A stretch of DNA of 39,860 nucleotides, taken from NCBI GenBank assembly GCA_900767415.1, contig CAAFYZ010000051.1, positions 1 through 39,860 on the forward strand, read 5' to 3'. Positions within the stretch are counted from its first letter, which is position 1. Each line of letters opens with the position of its first letter. This DNA is from Clostridia bacterium (GTDB taxonomy: Bacteria; Bacillota; Clostridia; Oscillospirales; CAG-272). The notes under the pieces were generated by a model, which was not told the origin of the DNA, searched no databases, and saw only the letters and a list, made by a program, of their open reading frames with translations. The translations under genes were made by a program, and so were the position numbers. This document shows positions 25,364-31,648 of the stretch, piece after piece.

Positions 25364-26205
25364 AATAAACCTCTCAGTTTTTCTACCGCGTCAGAAAACG
25401 CGGCTTTTTGATCATCGTATTTATAAGGATTGTCAAAGCTCTTGCCGACGAGCGCATTCAGACCGGAAAACGTCTGCAAATGCGGTTCGAGCGTGATGAA
25501 CGTATCTTTCGCACCTCTCGTGCGATAGTCGTCGAGGATCTCCCTGATCTTCGCCTCTCCCTTCCCGGCGGGAACGATCGCACCTGCGAAAAGCGCGTCC
25601 TTGATATGAAAATATTCGATATGATCGAACAGAAGGCGATATGCCGCGAGCGGATCGTAGCCGTCCAGGACGAAGTTGCCCATGTCGAAGACGCACTTCA
25701 TCGCGCCGCCGAAGTGCCCAGCAATTTCCAGACATTTTTCGGGGCTTTCGCCGTAGATCAACGCCTCGTTCTCGTGGCACAGGGTAACGCCCGCCTTTTC
25801 GGCAAGGGAGACAAGGGTTTCAAGGGCGTCGAATATTTTGCTCTTACACCGATCGAAGGGGGTGTCCTTGGAATAGAAGGAGAAAACTCTCACGTTCTTC
25901 GTGGCGAGTTCGTTCGCCGTTTCAAAAACTCTTTTTGCCGTTTCGAAATGGGCATTCAGATCGCCGCCGATGTCGATCTTCCCGAGAGGAGAACCGATCG
26001 ACGAGACGCCGATGCCGTGGTCGGCGAGCGTCTTTTTCGCATCTTTTACCTCGCTCTCGGTGAGCAGAGAAACGTTTTTTCCGTTCACGCCGCGAAGTTC
26101 TATATAGTCGAAGCCGAAGCGATTCAACGCTTCGCACTGTTCTTCGAGGCGATCCGCATATTCGTCCGCAAAAGCGGATAATATCAGTTTTTTCTTCATG
26201 ATCAT
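25360..26205 (-). CDS. Sugar phosphate isomerase/epimerase (xylose isomerase-like TIM barrel)
   Basis: The 281-residue AP2Ec/xylose-isomerase-like TIM barrel has metal-ligand regions LCHENEALIYGESPEKCLEI (Glu, about residue 145), CVFDMGNFVLDGYDPLAAY (Asp, about 175), IEYFHIKDALF (His, about 200) and ITLEPHL (Glu, about 248). This family interconverts or epimerises keto sugars with a divalent metal. The N-terminus LSAFADEYADRLEEQ also fits. As the first gene of the operon with nagB and nagA it may process an amino-sugar or related hexose, but no substrate can be named. The first ATG (26205) has GGAGAG at 6-8 bases; a second ATG two codons later is possible. A long leader precedes it. Confidence 0.85.
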   Translation of the reverse strand: MIMKKKLILSAFADEYADRLEEQCEALNRFGFDYIELRGVNGKNVSLLTESEVKDAKKTLADHGIGVSSIGSPLGKIDIGGDLNAHFETAKRVFETANELATKNVRVFSFYSKDTPFDRCKSKIFDALETLVSLAEKAGVTLCHENEALIYGESPEKCLEIAGHFGGAMKCVFDMGNFVLDGYDPLAAYRLLFDHIEYFHIKDALFAGAIVPAGKGEAKIREILDDYRTRGAKDTFITLEPHLQTFSGLNALVGKSFDNPYKYDDQKAAFSDAVEKLRGLL

Positions 26206-26406
26206 CTAAATCTCTCCACCTTTTCTTCTTTTTCGGAATACAGGGAGCGTAAAACGGCGTTCATTTTTCGTGTTGAAACCGTTTTTTTACGATCTTCCCC
26301 GAACGGTGATCCGGCGGCAGGTGTCGCCCGGTAAAGAAGCGAGGAACTGTCGCCCGGGGGCGAAAGCCGAAATCTCCCGATTGGAGCACTGACTCTTCCC
26401 TTCTCA
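26206..26406 (-). promoter_or_regulatory. Long structured 5' leader of the isomerase-nagB-nagA operon
   Basis: The predicted transcript start (~26406) lies 200 bases before the first ATG. The leader can form a hairpin CCGGGCG..CGCCGG with an 8-base loop around 26309-26329. A second near-terminal hairpin pairs CGTAAAA..CGG with CCGTTTTACG (about 26246-26292). The phrase CCGGGCGACA occurs twice. I do not recognise a known riboswitch, T-box or glmS-ribozyme signature, and there is no U-tract terminator, so any control would more likely act on translation or stability. The in-frame open stretch (26202-26441) has no usable start after the predicted transcript start. Confidence 0.4.
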
Positions 26407-26412
26407 AAATTC

Positions 26413-26441
26413 ATTATACAGCAATAAAAATGAAATGTCAA
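26413..26441 (-). promoter_or_regulatory. Perfect SigA promoter of the isomerase-nagB-nagA operon
   Basis: On the minus strand TTGACA (26441-26436), a 17-base spacer and TATAAT (26418-26413) match the consensus exactly. An AraC-type activator is encoded nearby, but such a strong core promoter would need repression or control in the leader. Confidence 0.85.
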
Positions 26442-26551
26442 TAACTATTTTTCCACACTTACATTGCCATAACTAAATGTATTTTTCGCGGTGTCGCGCG
26501 GCGATCCCCTTGCGGGCGTTTGAAAATCCTTCTGCCCCGTGGCGAAGAACA

Positions 26552-26592
26552 AAAAAGGAATCGGCACGGATATTCCGTGCCGATTCCTTTTT
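26552..26592. terminator. Strong terminator after the uracil permease
   Basis: The arms 26552-26570 and 26574-26592 form a perfect 19-bp stem (core GGAATCGGCACGGA) with a 3-base loop, with A/T runs giving U tracts on both strands. It ends the minus-strand permease transcript 12 bases after its stop codon. The adjacent stretch 26442-26551 holds no gene that I can see. Confidence 0.9.
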
Positions 26593-26603
26593 CTTTACGG
26601 GAA

Positions 26604-28049
26604 TTATTTGTTTTCGTCTTTTTTCTGTTCGTAAACCGTACCGAACATGGTCTCTTCTTCGGTCAGACCGTCTTTTTCGACTTCCTTCTTCACCTTCACA
26701 TCGGTGGGCTTCAGAAGGAGGTTTACAACGATACCGAGGATCAAAGCGCAGGCGATGCTCGAGATGGTAACAGGCCCGATCTTCAGCTGCAGTCCGCCGA
26801 GGCCGGTAACGAGGATCGCGGCGACGATGAAGAGGTTTCTCGAATCGTCAAGGTCAACGTTCTTGAACATACGGAGACCGGAGACTGCGATGAAGCCGTA
26901 GAGGGCGATGCAGATACCGCCGACGACGCAGCCGGGAATGGTCTCGATGAAGAGCATGACCGGGTAGATGAAGGCGAGGACGACACACATGATCGCCGTC
27001 GTCAGAATCGTGAAGACGGAGGCGTTGCCCGTGATGGCGACGCAACCGATCGACTCACCGTAGGTGGTGTTCGGGCAACCGCCGAAGACGGCACCTGCCA
27101 TCGAGCCGACACCGTCGCCGAGGAGGGTCTTGTCAAGTCCGGGGTTCTCAAGAAGATCCTGGTCGATGATGGACGAGATGTTCTTGTGGTCGGCGACGTG
27201 CTCCGCGAAGACAACCAGTGCCACGGGAGCGAAGGCGACGAAGAGGTTCAGAACGCCGGTCCAGTCAAGCGGGTTGATCGTCGAAGCCGTTCCGGTGAGT
27301 TCCTTGAATGCTTCTACAAAGGCGAGTTTCGGAATCCAGTTGCTGAAGTCGGCGATGCTTGCGAAAGCGGAGAAGTCGATAATTTTCATGTAGTCGGAGC
27401 CGAACGCCATGCCGAGGAGCGTCAGGACAAGCGCGAGAAGATAACCCGCACCGACACCGATGACGAAGGGGATAAGTTTCATGCTCTTATTTCCCTTCAC
27501 CGAGACGAGCACGGTGACAAGGAAGGTAACAACCGCGACGAGGATGCAAAGGAGATTGTACTTGTCCGCACCGCCCGAGGTGTTCATTACGTTGTTGATG
27601 GCGGAGCCGGAGAGACTCAGTCCGATCAGGGCAACCGTGGGGCCGATGATGACGGGGGGCATGAGCTTCGAGATCCATCTGCTGCCGACGCGCTTAATCA
27701 CCAGTGCGATTACGACATAGACAAGACCGGCGAAGACCGAGCCGAGGATAATGCCGCAGTAGCCGTACAGGATACCGGTGCAAAGGGGCGAGATGAACGC
27801 GAACGAAGAACCGAGGAACACAGGGCTCTTAAAGCGGGTGAAGAGTAAGTAGACGATGGTTCCGACGCCGGCACCGATCAGGGCTGCCGCCTGGCTCATG
27901 GGCTGAGTCGGAGCACCCGAGGGGAGACTGCCGTTTACCAGAGCGGGGACGAGGACGGTCGCCGCGATGATGGCAAGCAGCTGCTGGAACGCATAGACGA
28001 GGTTTTTGCCGAAGGGGGGTCTTTCGTTCATTTTGTAGACGAGTTTCAT
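26604..28049 (-). CDS. Uracil permease (NCS2/nucleobase-cation symporter family)
   Basis: The 481-residue permease has about 14 hydrophobic segments. NCS2 motifs include FQQLLAIIAATVLVPALVNG near the N-terminus, SPVFLGSSFAFISPLCTGIL (segment 3), VVFAEHVADHKNISSII (the conserved AEH substrate-site Glu) and GGCPNTTYGESIGCVAITGN (the NTTYGE motif of uracil-type carriers). It imports uracil with a proton at the cytoplasmic membrane; xanthine/other nucleobase transport is a less likely alternative given the ten-residue motif variant. Transcription is governed by an upstream PyrR-type attenuator, which supports the uracil assignment. It is a monocistronic gene with its own promoter and terminator. 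Confidence 0.9.
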   Translation of the reverse strand: MKLVYKMNERPPFGKNLVYAFQQLLAIIAATVLVPALVNGSLPSGAPTQPMSQAAALIGAGVGTIVYLLFTRFKSPVFLGSSFAFISPLCTGILYGYCGIILGSVFAGLVYVVIALVIKRVGSRWISKLMPPVIIGPTVALIGLSLSGSAINNVMNTSGGADKYNLLCILVAVVTFLVTVLVSVKGNKSMKLIPFVIGVGAGYLLALVLTLLGMAFGSDYMKIIDFSAFASIADFSNWIPKLAFVEAFKELTGTASTINPLDWTGVLNLFVAFAPVALVVFAEHVADHKNISSIIDQDLLENPGLDKTLLGDGVGSMAGAVFGGCPNTTYGESIGCVAITGNASVFTILTTAIMCVVLAFIYPVMLFIETIPGCVVGGICIALYGFIAVSGLRMFKNVDLDDSRNLFIVAAILVTGLGGLQLKIGPVTISSIACALILGIVVNLLLKPTDVKVKKEVEKDGLTEEETMFGTVYEQKKDENK

Positions 28050-28087
28050 GTTCTTTCCTCCATTTTTTCATCAAATCCACGGACGGC

Positions 28088-28118
28088 AAAAAAAAATTTC
28101 TTGCCGCCGGCAAGAAAT
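28088..28118 (-). terminator. Attenuator terminator in the uracil permease leader
   Basis: The arms ATTTCTTGCC (28118-28109, read on the minus strand) and GGCAAGAAAT (28105-28096), with a 3-base loop, are followed by eight U. It sits 38 bases before the permease ATG. Its 5' arm (UCUUG) can pair with CAAGA of the upstream PyrR element, giving an alternative antiterminator supported by GCAUA/UAUGC pairing. Confidence 0.85.
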
Positions 28119-28162
28119 CAGACGAAAGGCATACCTGTCCTCATAAGGTACCCCTATGCGAA

Positions 28163-28195
28163 ATCTTGTCGACATCTCTGTGCCGCCTTAAAGAC
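28163..28195 (-). promoter_or_regulatory. PyrR-binding RNA element (pyrimidine attenuator)
   Basis: The leader RNA contains UCUUUAA, the hexaloop CAGAGA (CNGNGA consensus; DNA 28180-28175) on a short upper stem (CGGCA/UGUCG) and then ACAAGA. This order of conserved blocks is that of the PyrR-binding loop of Bacillota pyr genes. When UMP-bound PyrR holds the loop, the downstream terminator should form and shut off the permease. The target gene being a uracil permease agrees. Some bases differ from the Bacillus consensus (AGAGAU instead of AGAGAGG). Confidence 0.75.
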
Positions 28196-28212
28196 TCGAT
28201 TTATCGTTTCGT

Positions 28213-28241
28213 ATTATAGCATATCTTTTTCCGTTTGTAAA
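28213..28241 (-). promoter_or_regulatory. SigA-type promoter of the uracil permease
   Basis: TTTACA (28241-28236) and TATAAT (28218-28213) on the minus strand are 17 bases apart. The start near 28206 places the whole PyrR element and attenuator in the transcript. Confidence 0.85.
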
Positions 28242-28350
28242 GGGGTTTTACGAAAAAAATTCATTTTTTAGCAAAAAAGCGGTTTTTTCTCTTCCCTTCC
28301 CGTCTTTCTGTTGCAAAATGTACAAAAGTTATCCGAAGGACGAAACGCCG

Positions 28351-28529
28351 CAAAAAAAGAACGGCACAACGCACCGTTCTCCCGAGATCTTAACTGCCCG
28401 CAGCCGCGGAATGACAATCGCAGAATTTGCAATTCCGCGCCTTGCCATAATATATTATGGAAGGTAAAAAGCCCCTCCCGCAAAAATCTCACGCCGCAAA
28501 GGATCAAAAACCGTTTCCTTCGCTCCGAT
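28351..28529 (-). ncRNA. Candidate structured small RNA of about 180 nt
   Basis: A perfect promoter (28536-28564) and an intrinsic terminator (stem AGAACGG/CCGTTCT, 28358-28380, then U7) delimit a transcript without a plausible reading frame. The RNA predicts a 5' hairpin GCGAAGG/CCUUUGC (28523-28496). It also predicts an 8-bp closing helix GAGAUUUU (28490-28483) with AAGAUCUC (28391-28384). Inside that helix are two hairpins, CCUUCCAUAA/UUAUGG(C)AAGG (28464-28440) and CGCGGAAU/AUUCCGCG (28439-28405), forming a three-way junction. The second hairpin contains one copy of the palindromic motif found around the recombinase gene. I recognise no known RNA family. No protein reading frame with a start and ribosome site exists here. 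Confidence 0.5.
28419..28439 (+). repeat. 21-bp palindromic motif, copy 1
   Basis: The sequence consists of arms CGCAGAATT and AATTCCGCG around a 3-base centre (TGC), an inverted repeat with one mismatch. An identical copy lies at 28584-28604 and a partial inverted copy at 30016-30031. The form suits a dimeric protein-binding site or a recombinase core site. Confidence 0.75.
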
Positions 28530-28535
28530 AATTCA

Positions 28536-28564
28536 ATTATAATCGACAACTATGTATTTGTCAA
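28536..28564 (-). promoter_or_regulatory. Perfect SigA promoter driving the candidate small RNA
   Basis: On the minus strand TTGACA (28564-28559) and TATAAT (28541-28536) flank a 17-base spacer. There is no minus-strand gene between it and the terminator at 28352-28380, which is the main reason to propose a non-coding transcript. A palindromic motif copy lies 20 bases upstream of the -35 box. Confidence 0.8.
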
Positions 28565-28583
28565 TAGTTTTTTGGAAATAAAC

Positions 28584-28604
28584 CGCAGAATTTGCAATTC
28601 CGCG
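28584..28604 (+). repeat. 21-bp palindromic motif, copy 2
   Basis: Identical over all 21 bases to copy 1, in direct orientation and 165 bases away. It lies between the small-RNA promoter (pointing left) and the recombinase promoter (pointing right), where it could act as an operator for either. Confidence 0.75.
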
Positions 28605-28706
28605 AACCTTATTTCAACTGCATTATAAACCCATGACAAAAAATTGTCAATACTTTTGAAAAAATTTCTCTTCATTATTTTATTTTTTTGCGTTTTTTAC
28701 ATGCTT

Positions 28707-28737
28707 TTTACAATTACTGAGAAAAATCATATATAAT
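28707..28737 (+). promoter_or_regulatory. Promoter of the tyrosine recombinase gene
   Basis: TTTACA (28707-28712) is followed either by TATATA after 17 bases or by TATAAT (28732-28737) after 19. The leader to the ATG at 28853 contains a hairpin CGAAATtCCG/CGGATTTCG at about 28745-28769. A palindrome TGACAA-AAAA-TTGTCA lies upstream at about 28635-28650. Confidence 0.65.
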
Positions 28738-28852
28738 TTACTTCGGCGAAATTCCGCTTTTTCGGATTTCGGAGGAAACAAAAGAAGAGAAAAAAGAAAA
28801 AGGTACTTCAAAAGCCGTCAAAAAAATCGTCAGAATCAAGGAGGAAAAAAGG

Positions 28853-29995
28853 ATGTCACGACGCGGTGAAAACATTTACAAACGAAAGGACGGGAGATGG
28901 GAAGGGCGTATCCGCTCTTCCGCCCCGGAGAAAAAGCAGATCTCCGTATACGGAAGATCTTATCAGGAAGTCAAAGAAAAAATGCAACGGCAAAGGGCTT
29001 GTCCCCGCGCGGATCTTCCGCAGGAAACCGTCGGGAGCGCAATTTCCCGATGGCTCGCTTTCAAGGAAAACACACTGAAAGCGTCTTCGGTGGCAAAATA
29101 TCGCAATCTTTCGCAAAAACACATCGTACCCTTGCTCGGCGGAAAGAAAATCCCGTCTTTGCAAAGAGACACGCTCGCCGAATTTGTGCGCAGAGTTTCC
29201 ACGGGGGAGACAAATCACGGCGCCCCCCTGTCCGCGAAGAGCGTGCGGGATATTCTGATGATCCTCAAAGATGCGGTCCGCTTCGTCGGCGGGACAACGC
29301 TTCCGGGAGTCGAGGGACAGGTTCTGCCGCGCGCGGAGACAAAGAAAAAAATCCGCGTTTTCTCCGTCGCGGAACAGCAAAAGATCGAAAACCTTTTGCT
29401 TTCGGATCCCGACGGGAAGAAAATCGGTCTGCTCCTCGGTTTGTATGCCGGACTTCGGATCGGGGAGATCTGCGCTTTGCGTTGGGAAAATATCGATTTG
29501 CGGGAAGGGACGATTTCCGTAACCAGAACCTTGCAAAGATTGCAACTGCCGAGCCCGGAGGGCGGGAGGCGGACGGCAGTAATCGAATCCGCACCGAAAA
29601 GCGCGGAATCCAACCGCATGATTCCGATCGCCAACTTCTTAATCCCGTATCTGAAAAAACTCAAACCGAAGTGCGAAACGCACTATTTTTTAAGCGGAGA
29701 AGAAAAATGTATCGAGCCGCGCTGTTATGAAAATTTTTACAAAAAGACGCTGTCCCTCTGCGGTGTACCCTATTGTAACTTTCATGTACTTCGTCACACC
29801 TTCGCGACCCGCTGTATCGAAAGCGATGTCGATATCAAAGCATTAAGCGAAATGCTCGGACACTCTACGGTAAAACTGACCCTTGACCGTTACGTGCACC
29901 CCACCATGGCGACAAAGCAAAAGAGCATTCTTCGCCTGTCTTTAAGCCGTCAGGATATGTGGTCAGACAGTGATTTTCGCAAATCGGAGCGATAA
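28853..29995 (+). CDS. Tyrosine recombinase/integrase
   Basis: The 380-residue, full-length integrase cuts and rejoins DNA through a tyrosine. The N-terminal ~60 residues resemble an arm-type-binding domain (GENIYKRKDGRWEGRI), followed by a SAM-like core-binding domain (about 60-160) and the catalytic domain. All key residues are present: Arg202 (AGLRIGEICALRW), His311 and Arg314 (HVLRHTFATR), His337 (EMLGHST) and Tyr347 (LDRYVHP). The ATG at 28853 has a strong GGAGG ribosome site. No excisionase or conjugation/phage genes are adjacent; instead a riboswitch-controlled secretion operon follows in the same orientation. It could be the integrase of a small genomic island, or a switch recombinase acting on the neighbouring repeats. 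Confidence 0.93.
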   Translation: MSRRGENIYKRKDGRWEGRIRSSAPEKKQISVYGRSYQEVKEKMQRQRACPRADLPQETVGSAISRWLAFKENTLKASSVAKYRNLSQKHIVPLLGGKKIPSLQRDTLAEFVRRVSTGETNHGAPLSAKSVRDILMILKDAVRFVGGTTLPGVEGQVLPRAETKKKIRVFSVAEQQKIENLLLSDPDGKKIGLLLGLYAGLRIGEICALRWENIDLREGTISVTRTLQRLQLPSPEGGRRTAVIESAPKSAESNRMIPIANFLIPYLKKLKPKCETHYFLSGEEKCIEPRCYENFYKKTLSLCGVPYCNFHVLRHTFATRCIESDVDIKALSEMLGHSTVKLTLDRYVHPTMATKQKSILRLSLSRQDMWSDSDFRKSER

Positions 29996-30011
29996 TTTTC
30001 AGGAAAAGTTC

Positions 30012-30041
30012 TTGAAATTGCAAATTCTGCGAAAAAACAAT
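30012..30041 (+). promoter_or_regulatory. Possible promoter before the c-di-GMP riboswitch
   Basis: TTGAAA (30012-30017) and AACAAT (30036-30041) are 18 bases apart; the -10 match is poor. The partial palindromic motif copy 3 (30016-30031) falls in the spacer, where a bound protein would block transcription. Read-through from the recombinase promoter is an alternative, since no terminator separates them before the riboswitch. Confidence 0.35.
30016..30031 (-). repeat. Partial palindromic motif, copy 3 (inverted)
   Basis: AATTGCAAATTCTGCG is the exact reverse complement of the first 16 bases of the 21-bp motif at 28419 and 28584. Relative to those copies it is inverted, so copies 2 and 3 enclose the recombinase gene as a 1.4-kb inverted pair. 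Confidence 0.7.
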
Positions 30042-30105
30042 GCTTTTTTCACGCGCTGTGGGGCGCACCTCCGAAAAACGAAGAAAATCCTTCTCCGTCT
30101 TCTCG

Positions 30106-30196
30106 GACAATCGAATATCGGTAAACCGATCGAAAGGTCGGGACACAAAGCCATATGGGGCTACCGCCGATCTTTCGGTCATGCCAGCCGGTTGCC
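30106..30196 (+). promoter_or_regulatory. Cyclic di-GMP-I (GEMM) riboswitch aptamer
   Basis: The RNA follows the GEMM-I layout. P1 is CAATC (30108-30112) with GGTTG (30190-30194). The conserved GGTAAACC is at 30120-30127. P2 is CCGATC/GGTCGG closed by a GAAA tetraloop (30132-30135). These are followed by the core GGGACACAAAGCC (30140-30152), a P3 arm with hairpin CCGA/TCGG, and the 3' block CCGGTTGCCG (30188-30197). The G expected to contact one guanine of the ligand (in GGTAAACC) and the C expected to contact the other (in TTGCCG) are kept, as is the stacking A in CACAAAG. This supports c-di-GMP rather than the cGAMP-selective variant. One core base differs from the usual GACGCAAAGCC. It lies 100 bases upstream of the secretion operon. 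Confidence 0.85.
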
Positions 30197-30216
30197 GTCG
30201 GATTTTCCGATGCAGA

Positions 30217-30249
30217 GCGAAGGGACGTTTTTTGCGTACCTTTGCTTTT
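30217..30249 (+). terminator. Candidate expression-platform terminator of the riboswitch
   Basis: GCGAAGGGACG and CGTACCTTTGC pair (11 bp with one mismatch) around a loop of Ts, followed by four U. A shorter hairpin CGTCGGA/TCCGATG (30196-30212) lies between it and the aptamer and overlaps the aptamer's 3' edge, so it could compete with P1. Whether ligand turns expression on or off cannot be decided from sequence. Confidence 0.5.
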
Positions 30250-30298
30250 CATGCCTGTCCGGACTTTGTGTTTTGAAATCATAAGGAGTCCTGACAGA

Positions 30299-30604
30299 AT
30301 GACAAGCCGTCATAATTCTCTTTTCGAGGAACTCGCCGCGTGTATCGGATGCCTCTATCTTTCGGATATGAAGTTCCCGCCTTATAACGAAAGAGCGAAA
30401 ACGCTCCTTCGCACCTGCTTTTCGGCGGAAAAATATTCGTTGACGGAGTTATCGGATCTGTACCGTTATCTATATAATAGGAAACGGTGTTTCTCTTCCT
30501 ATGAAGAGGCGAGAGCCGCTTTTCAGAATTCAAAACCGCGCACCCGATCGAATATCGGGAATTTTCAAGACGGGAGGATAGAAGAATGCAAAAAAAACAG
30601 TTGA
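30299..30604 (+). CDS. Small unrecognised protein, first gene of the secretion operon
   Basis: I do not recognise this 101-residue protein. It looks soluble and mostly helical, with two cysteines early (ELAACIGCLYLSDM), a conserved-looking centre (FPPYNERAKTLLRTCFSAE, YLYNRKRCFSSYEEA) and a basic C-terminus. There is no signal peptide or membrane segment. The ATG at 30299 has AAGGAG about 10 bases upstream; the longer frame to 30155 would run through the riboswitch platform. It overlaps the next gene by 19 bases. As the first gene after the c-di-GMP riboswitch it may be a regulator or assembly factor of the operon, but that is only inferred from position. Confidence 0.7.
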   Translation: MTSRHNSLFEELAACIGCLYLSDMKFPPYNERAKTLLRTCFSAEKYSLTELSDLYRYLYNRKRCFSSYEEARAAFQNSKPRTRSNIGNFQDGRIEECKKNS

Positions 30605-31110
30605 GTCTTATAATTCTTCTGATGATTCTGTTGATCTCATCCATGGCACTGCTCGGCACGCAGATAGCAAACCGTTTTATCCACTCCTCCGGAGAAGTCA
30701 CCATTAAGAGCAACAGCATCGGAGGCGTCAGCAAGACATGGGAGTTCTCTGCCGAGAACGCGTTGCCCGGTGACAGCGAGAGTAAGGAATATAACATTTC
30801 CCTTTCTTTGGAGCGGGACACTTCCCTGCTTTTTCGCCCCGAAGTGAAAAACGATGAAAACGGGGCGGTCGGCGCGCTCTTGCTCCGCGTGGAAAATACC
30901 GCAAACGGCAAAGTGATCTGTGAAGGAAAGCTCTCGGAGCTTCTCGGTCACGACTACGCCGAAAACTTTACCAAGCAAGACAAAAGTGTAACCTATAAAA
31001 TCACCGTGACCGTCGACCCCGCCGCAGGAAACGAATATCAGAACAAAAAGACGGAACTTCGTTTTACCTGGTCGCTCGCCGACGACACCGTGAAAGAAGG
31101 TGACCGATAA
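30586..31110 (+). CDS. TasA/camelysin-like secreted protein
   Basis: The 174-residue protein has a hydrophobic N-terminal export signal (LSLIILLMILLISSMALLG) followed by a beta-rich domain. The pattern SKTWEFSAENALPGDSESKEYNI, then LLLRVENTANGKVICEGKL, matches the TasA/camelysin (M73) and SipW-substrate style, with an early PGDS turn, although its signal lacks the AWF motif of its neighbours. TasA-type proteins form extracellular fibres in biofilm; a minor subunit or anchor role like TapA is equally possible. GGGAGG precedes the ATG. Its stop overlaps the next start (TAATG). Confidence 0.7.
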   Translation: MQKKQLSLIILLMILLISSMALLGTQIANRFIHSSGEVTIKSNSIGGVSKTWEFSAENALPGDSESKEYNISLSLERDTSLLFRPEVKNDENGAVGALLLRVENTANGKVICEGKLSELLGHDYAENFTKQDKSVTYKITVTVDPAAGNEYQNKKTELRFTWSLADDTVKEGDR

Positions 31111-31640
31111 TGAATACCAAAGGTACGATTCTTCAACTGACTGTCTGCGTTCTCACCATCATCCTTCTGACCTGCGCGCTCAGTATCACCTCTCTCTTCG
31201 TCGATACGCAGTTCTTTGTTCAGACCGGCAACGTGCGTCTGAATCTGAACAACGGAGAGCCCGTCATCTCGGATACGGAGACGTATTTCGCCCCCGGGAC
31301 TTCCGTGGAAAAAACCTTCACGGTCGAAAATCTCAGCACCTGCCCCGTATGGTATAAATTCTATTTTACGAATGTCAGTGAGCCCGCCTTCGCCGATGCG
31401 ATCCTCGTCGAAATCCGTGACGGCGACACGCTCCTCGCGAGCGGTCGGATGTCCGAAATGAGTGCCTCGACGTCCGCCGCGTGCGATAAGTGCCTCGACG
31501 TCGGCGAAAAGAAAACGCTGACGCTCCTCTTCCGCTTCGACAAAGAGGCGGGAAACGATGCGCAGGGACGCTCGCTCGGTTTCGATTTCTGCGCGCGGGC
31601 GGTGCAGACGAAAAACAATCCCGATAAAAAGTTTGACTGA
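31110..31640 (+). CDS. TasA/camelysin-like secreted protein
   Basis: The 176-residue protein has an N-terminal signal segment (LTVCVLTIILLTCALSITSL). The mature start FVDTQFFVQTGNVRLNLNNG is of the form seen in TasA-like proteins (an aromatic/acidic start then a beta-strand with LxLN). A conserved-style PGTSVEKTFTVENLSTCPVWYKFYF follows. It should be exported and processed by the SipW-type peptidase encoded 8 bases downstream. Two cysteines in its central part (SAACDKCLDVG) may form a disulfide. It is translationally coupled to the preceding gene and probably a fibre or accessory subunit. Confidence 0.7.
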   Translation: MNTKGTILQLTVCVLTIILLTCALSITSLFVDTQFFVQTGNVRLNLNNGEPVISDTETYFAPGTSVEKTFTVENLSTCPVWYKFYFTNVSEPAFADAILVEIRDGDTLLASGRMSEMSASTSAACDKCLDVGEKKTLTLLFRFDKEAGNDAQGRSLGFDFCARAVQTKNNPDKKFD

Positions 31641-31648
31641 GGGTACTT

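Noticed and set aside
26202..26441. A 79-codon minus-strand frame in the leader of the isomerase operon
   Set aside because: Its start lies upstream of the predicted transcript start within the promoter, and the sequence resembles no protein.
28268..28549. A 93-codon minus-strand frame over the candidate small RNA
   Set aside because: Its start codon overlaps the -10 box of the promoter and the frame runs past the terminator, so it is unlikely to be translated.
30106..30196. Riboswitch as a cGAMP-selective (GEMM-Ib) variant
   Set aside because: The base that is changed to A in the cGAMP class is still G in the conserved GGTAAACC block.
30217..30249. Assigning the riboswitch as an ON or OFF switch
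   Set aside because: The hairpins overlap the aptamer edge but alternative pairings cannot be ranked by eye; only four Us follow.
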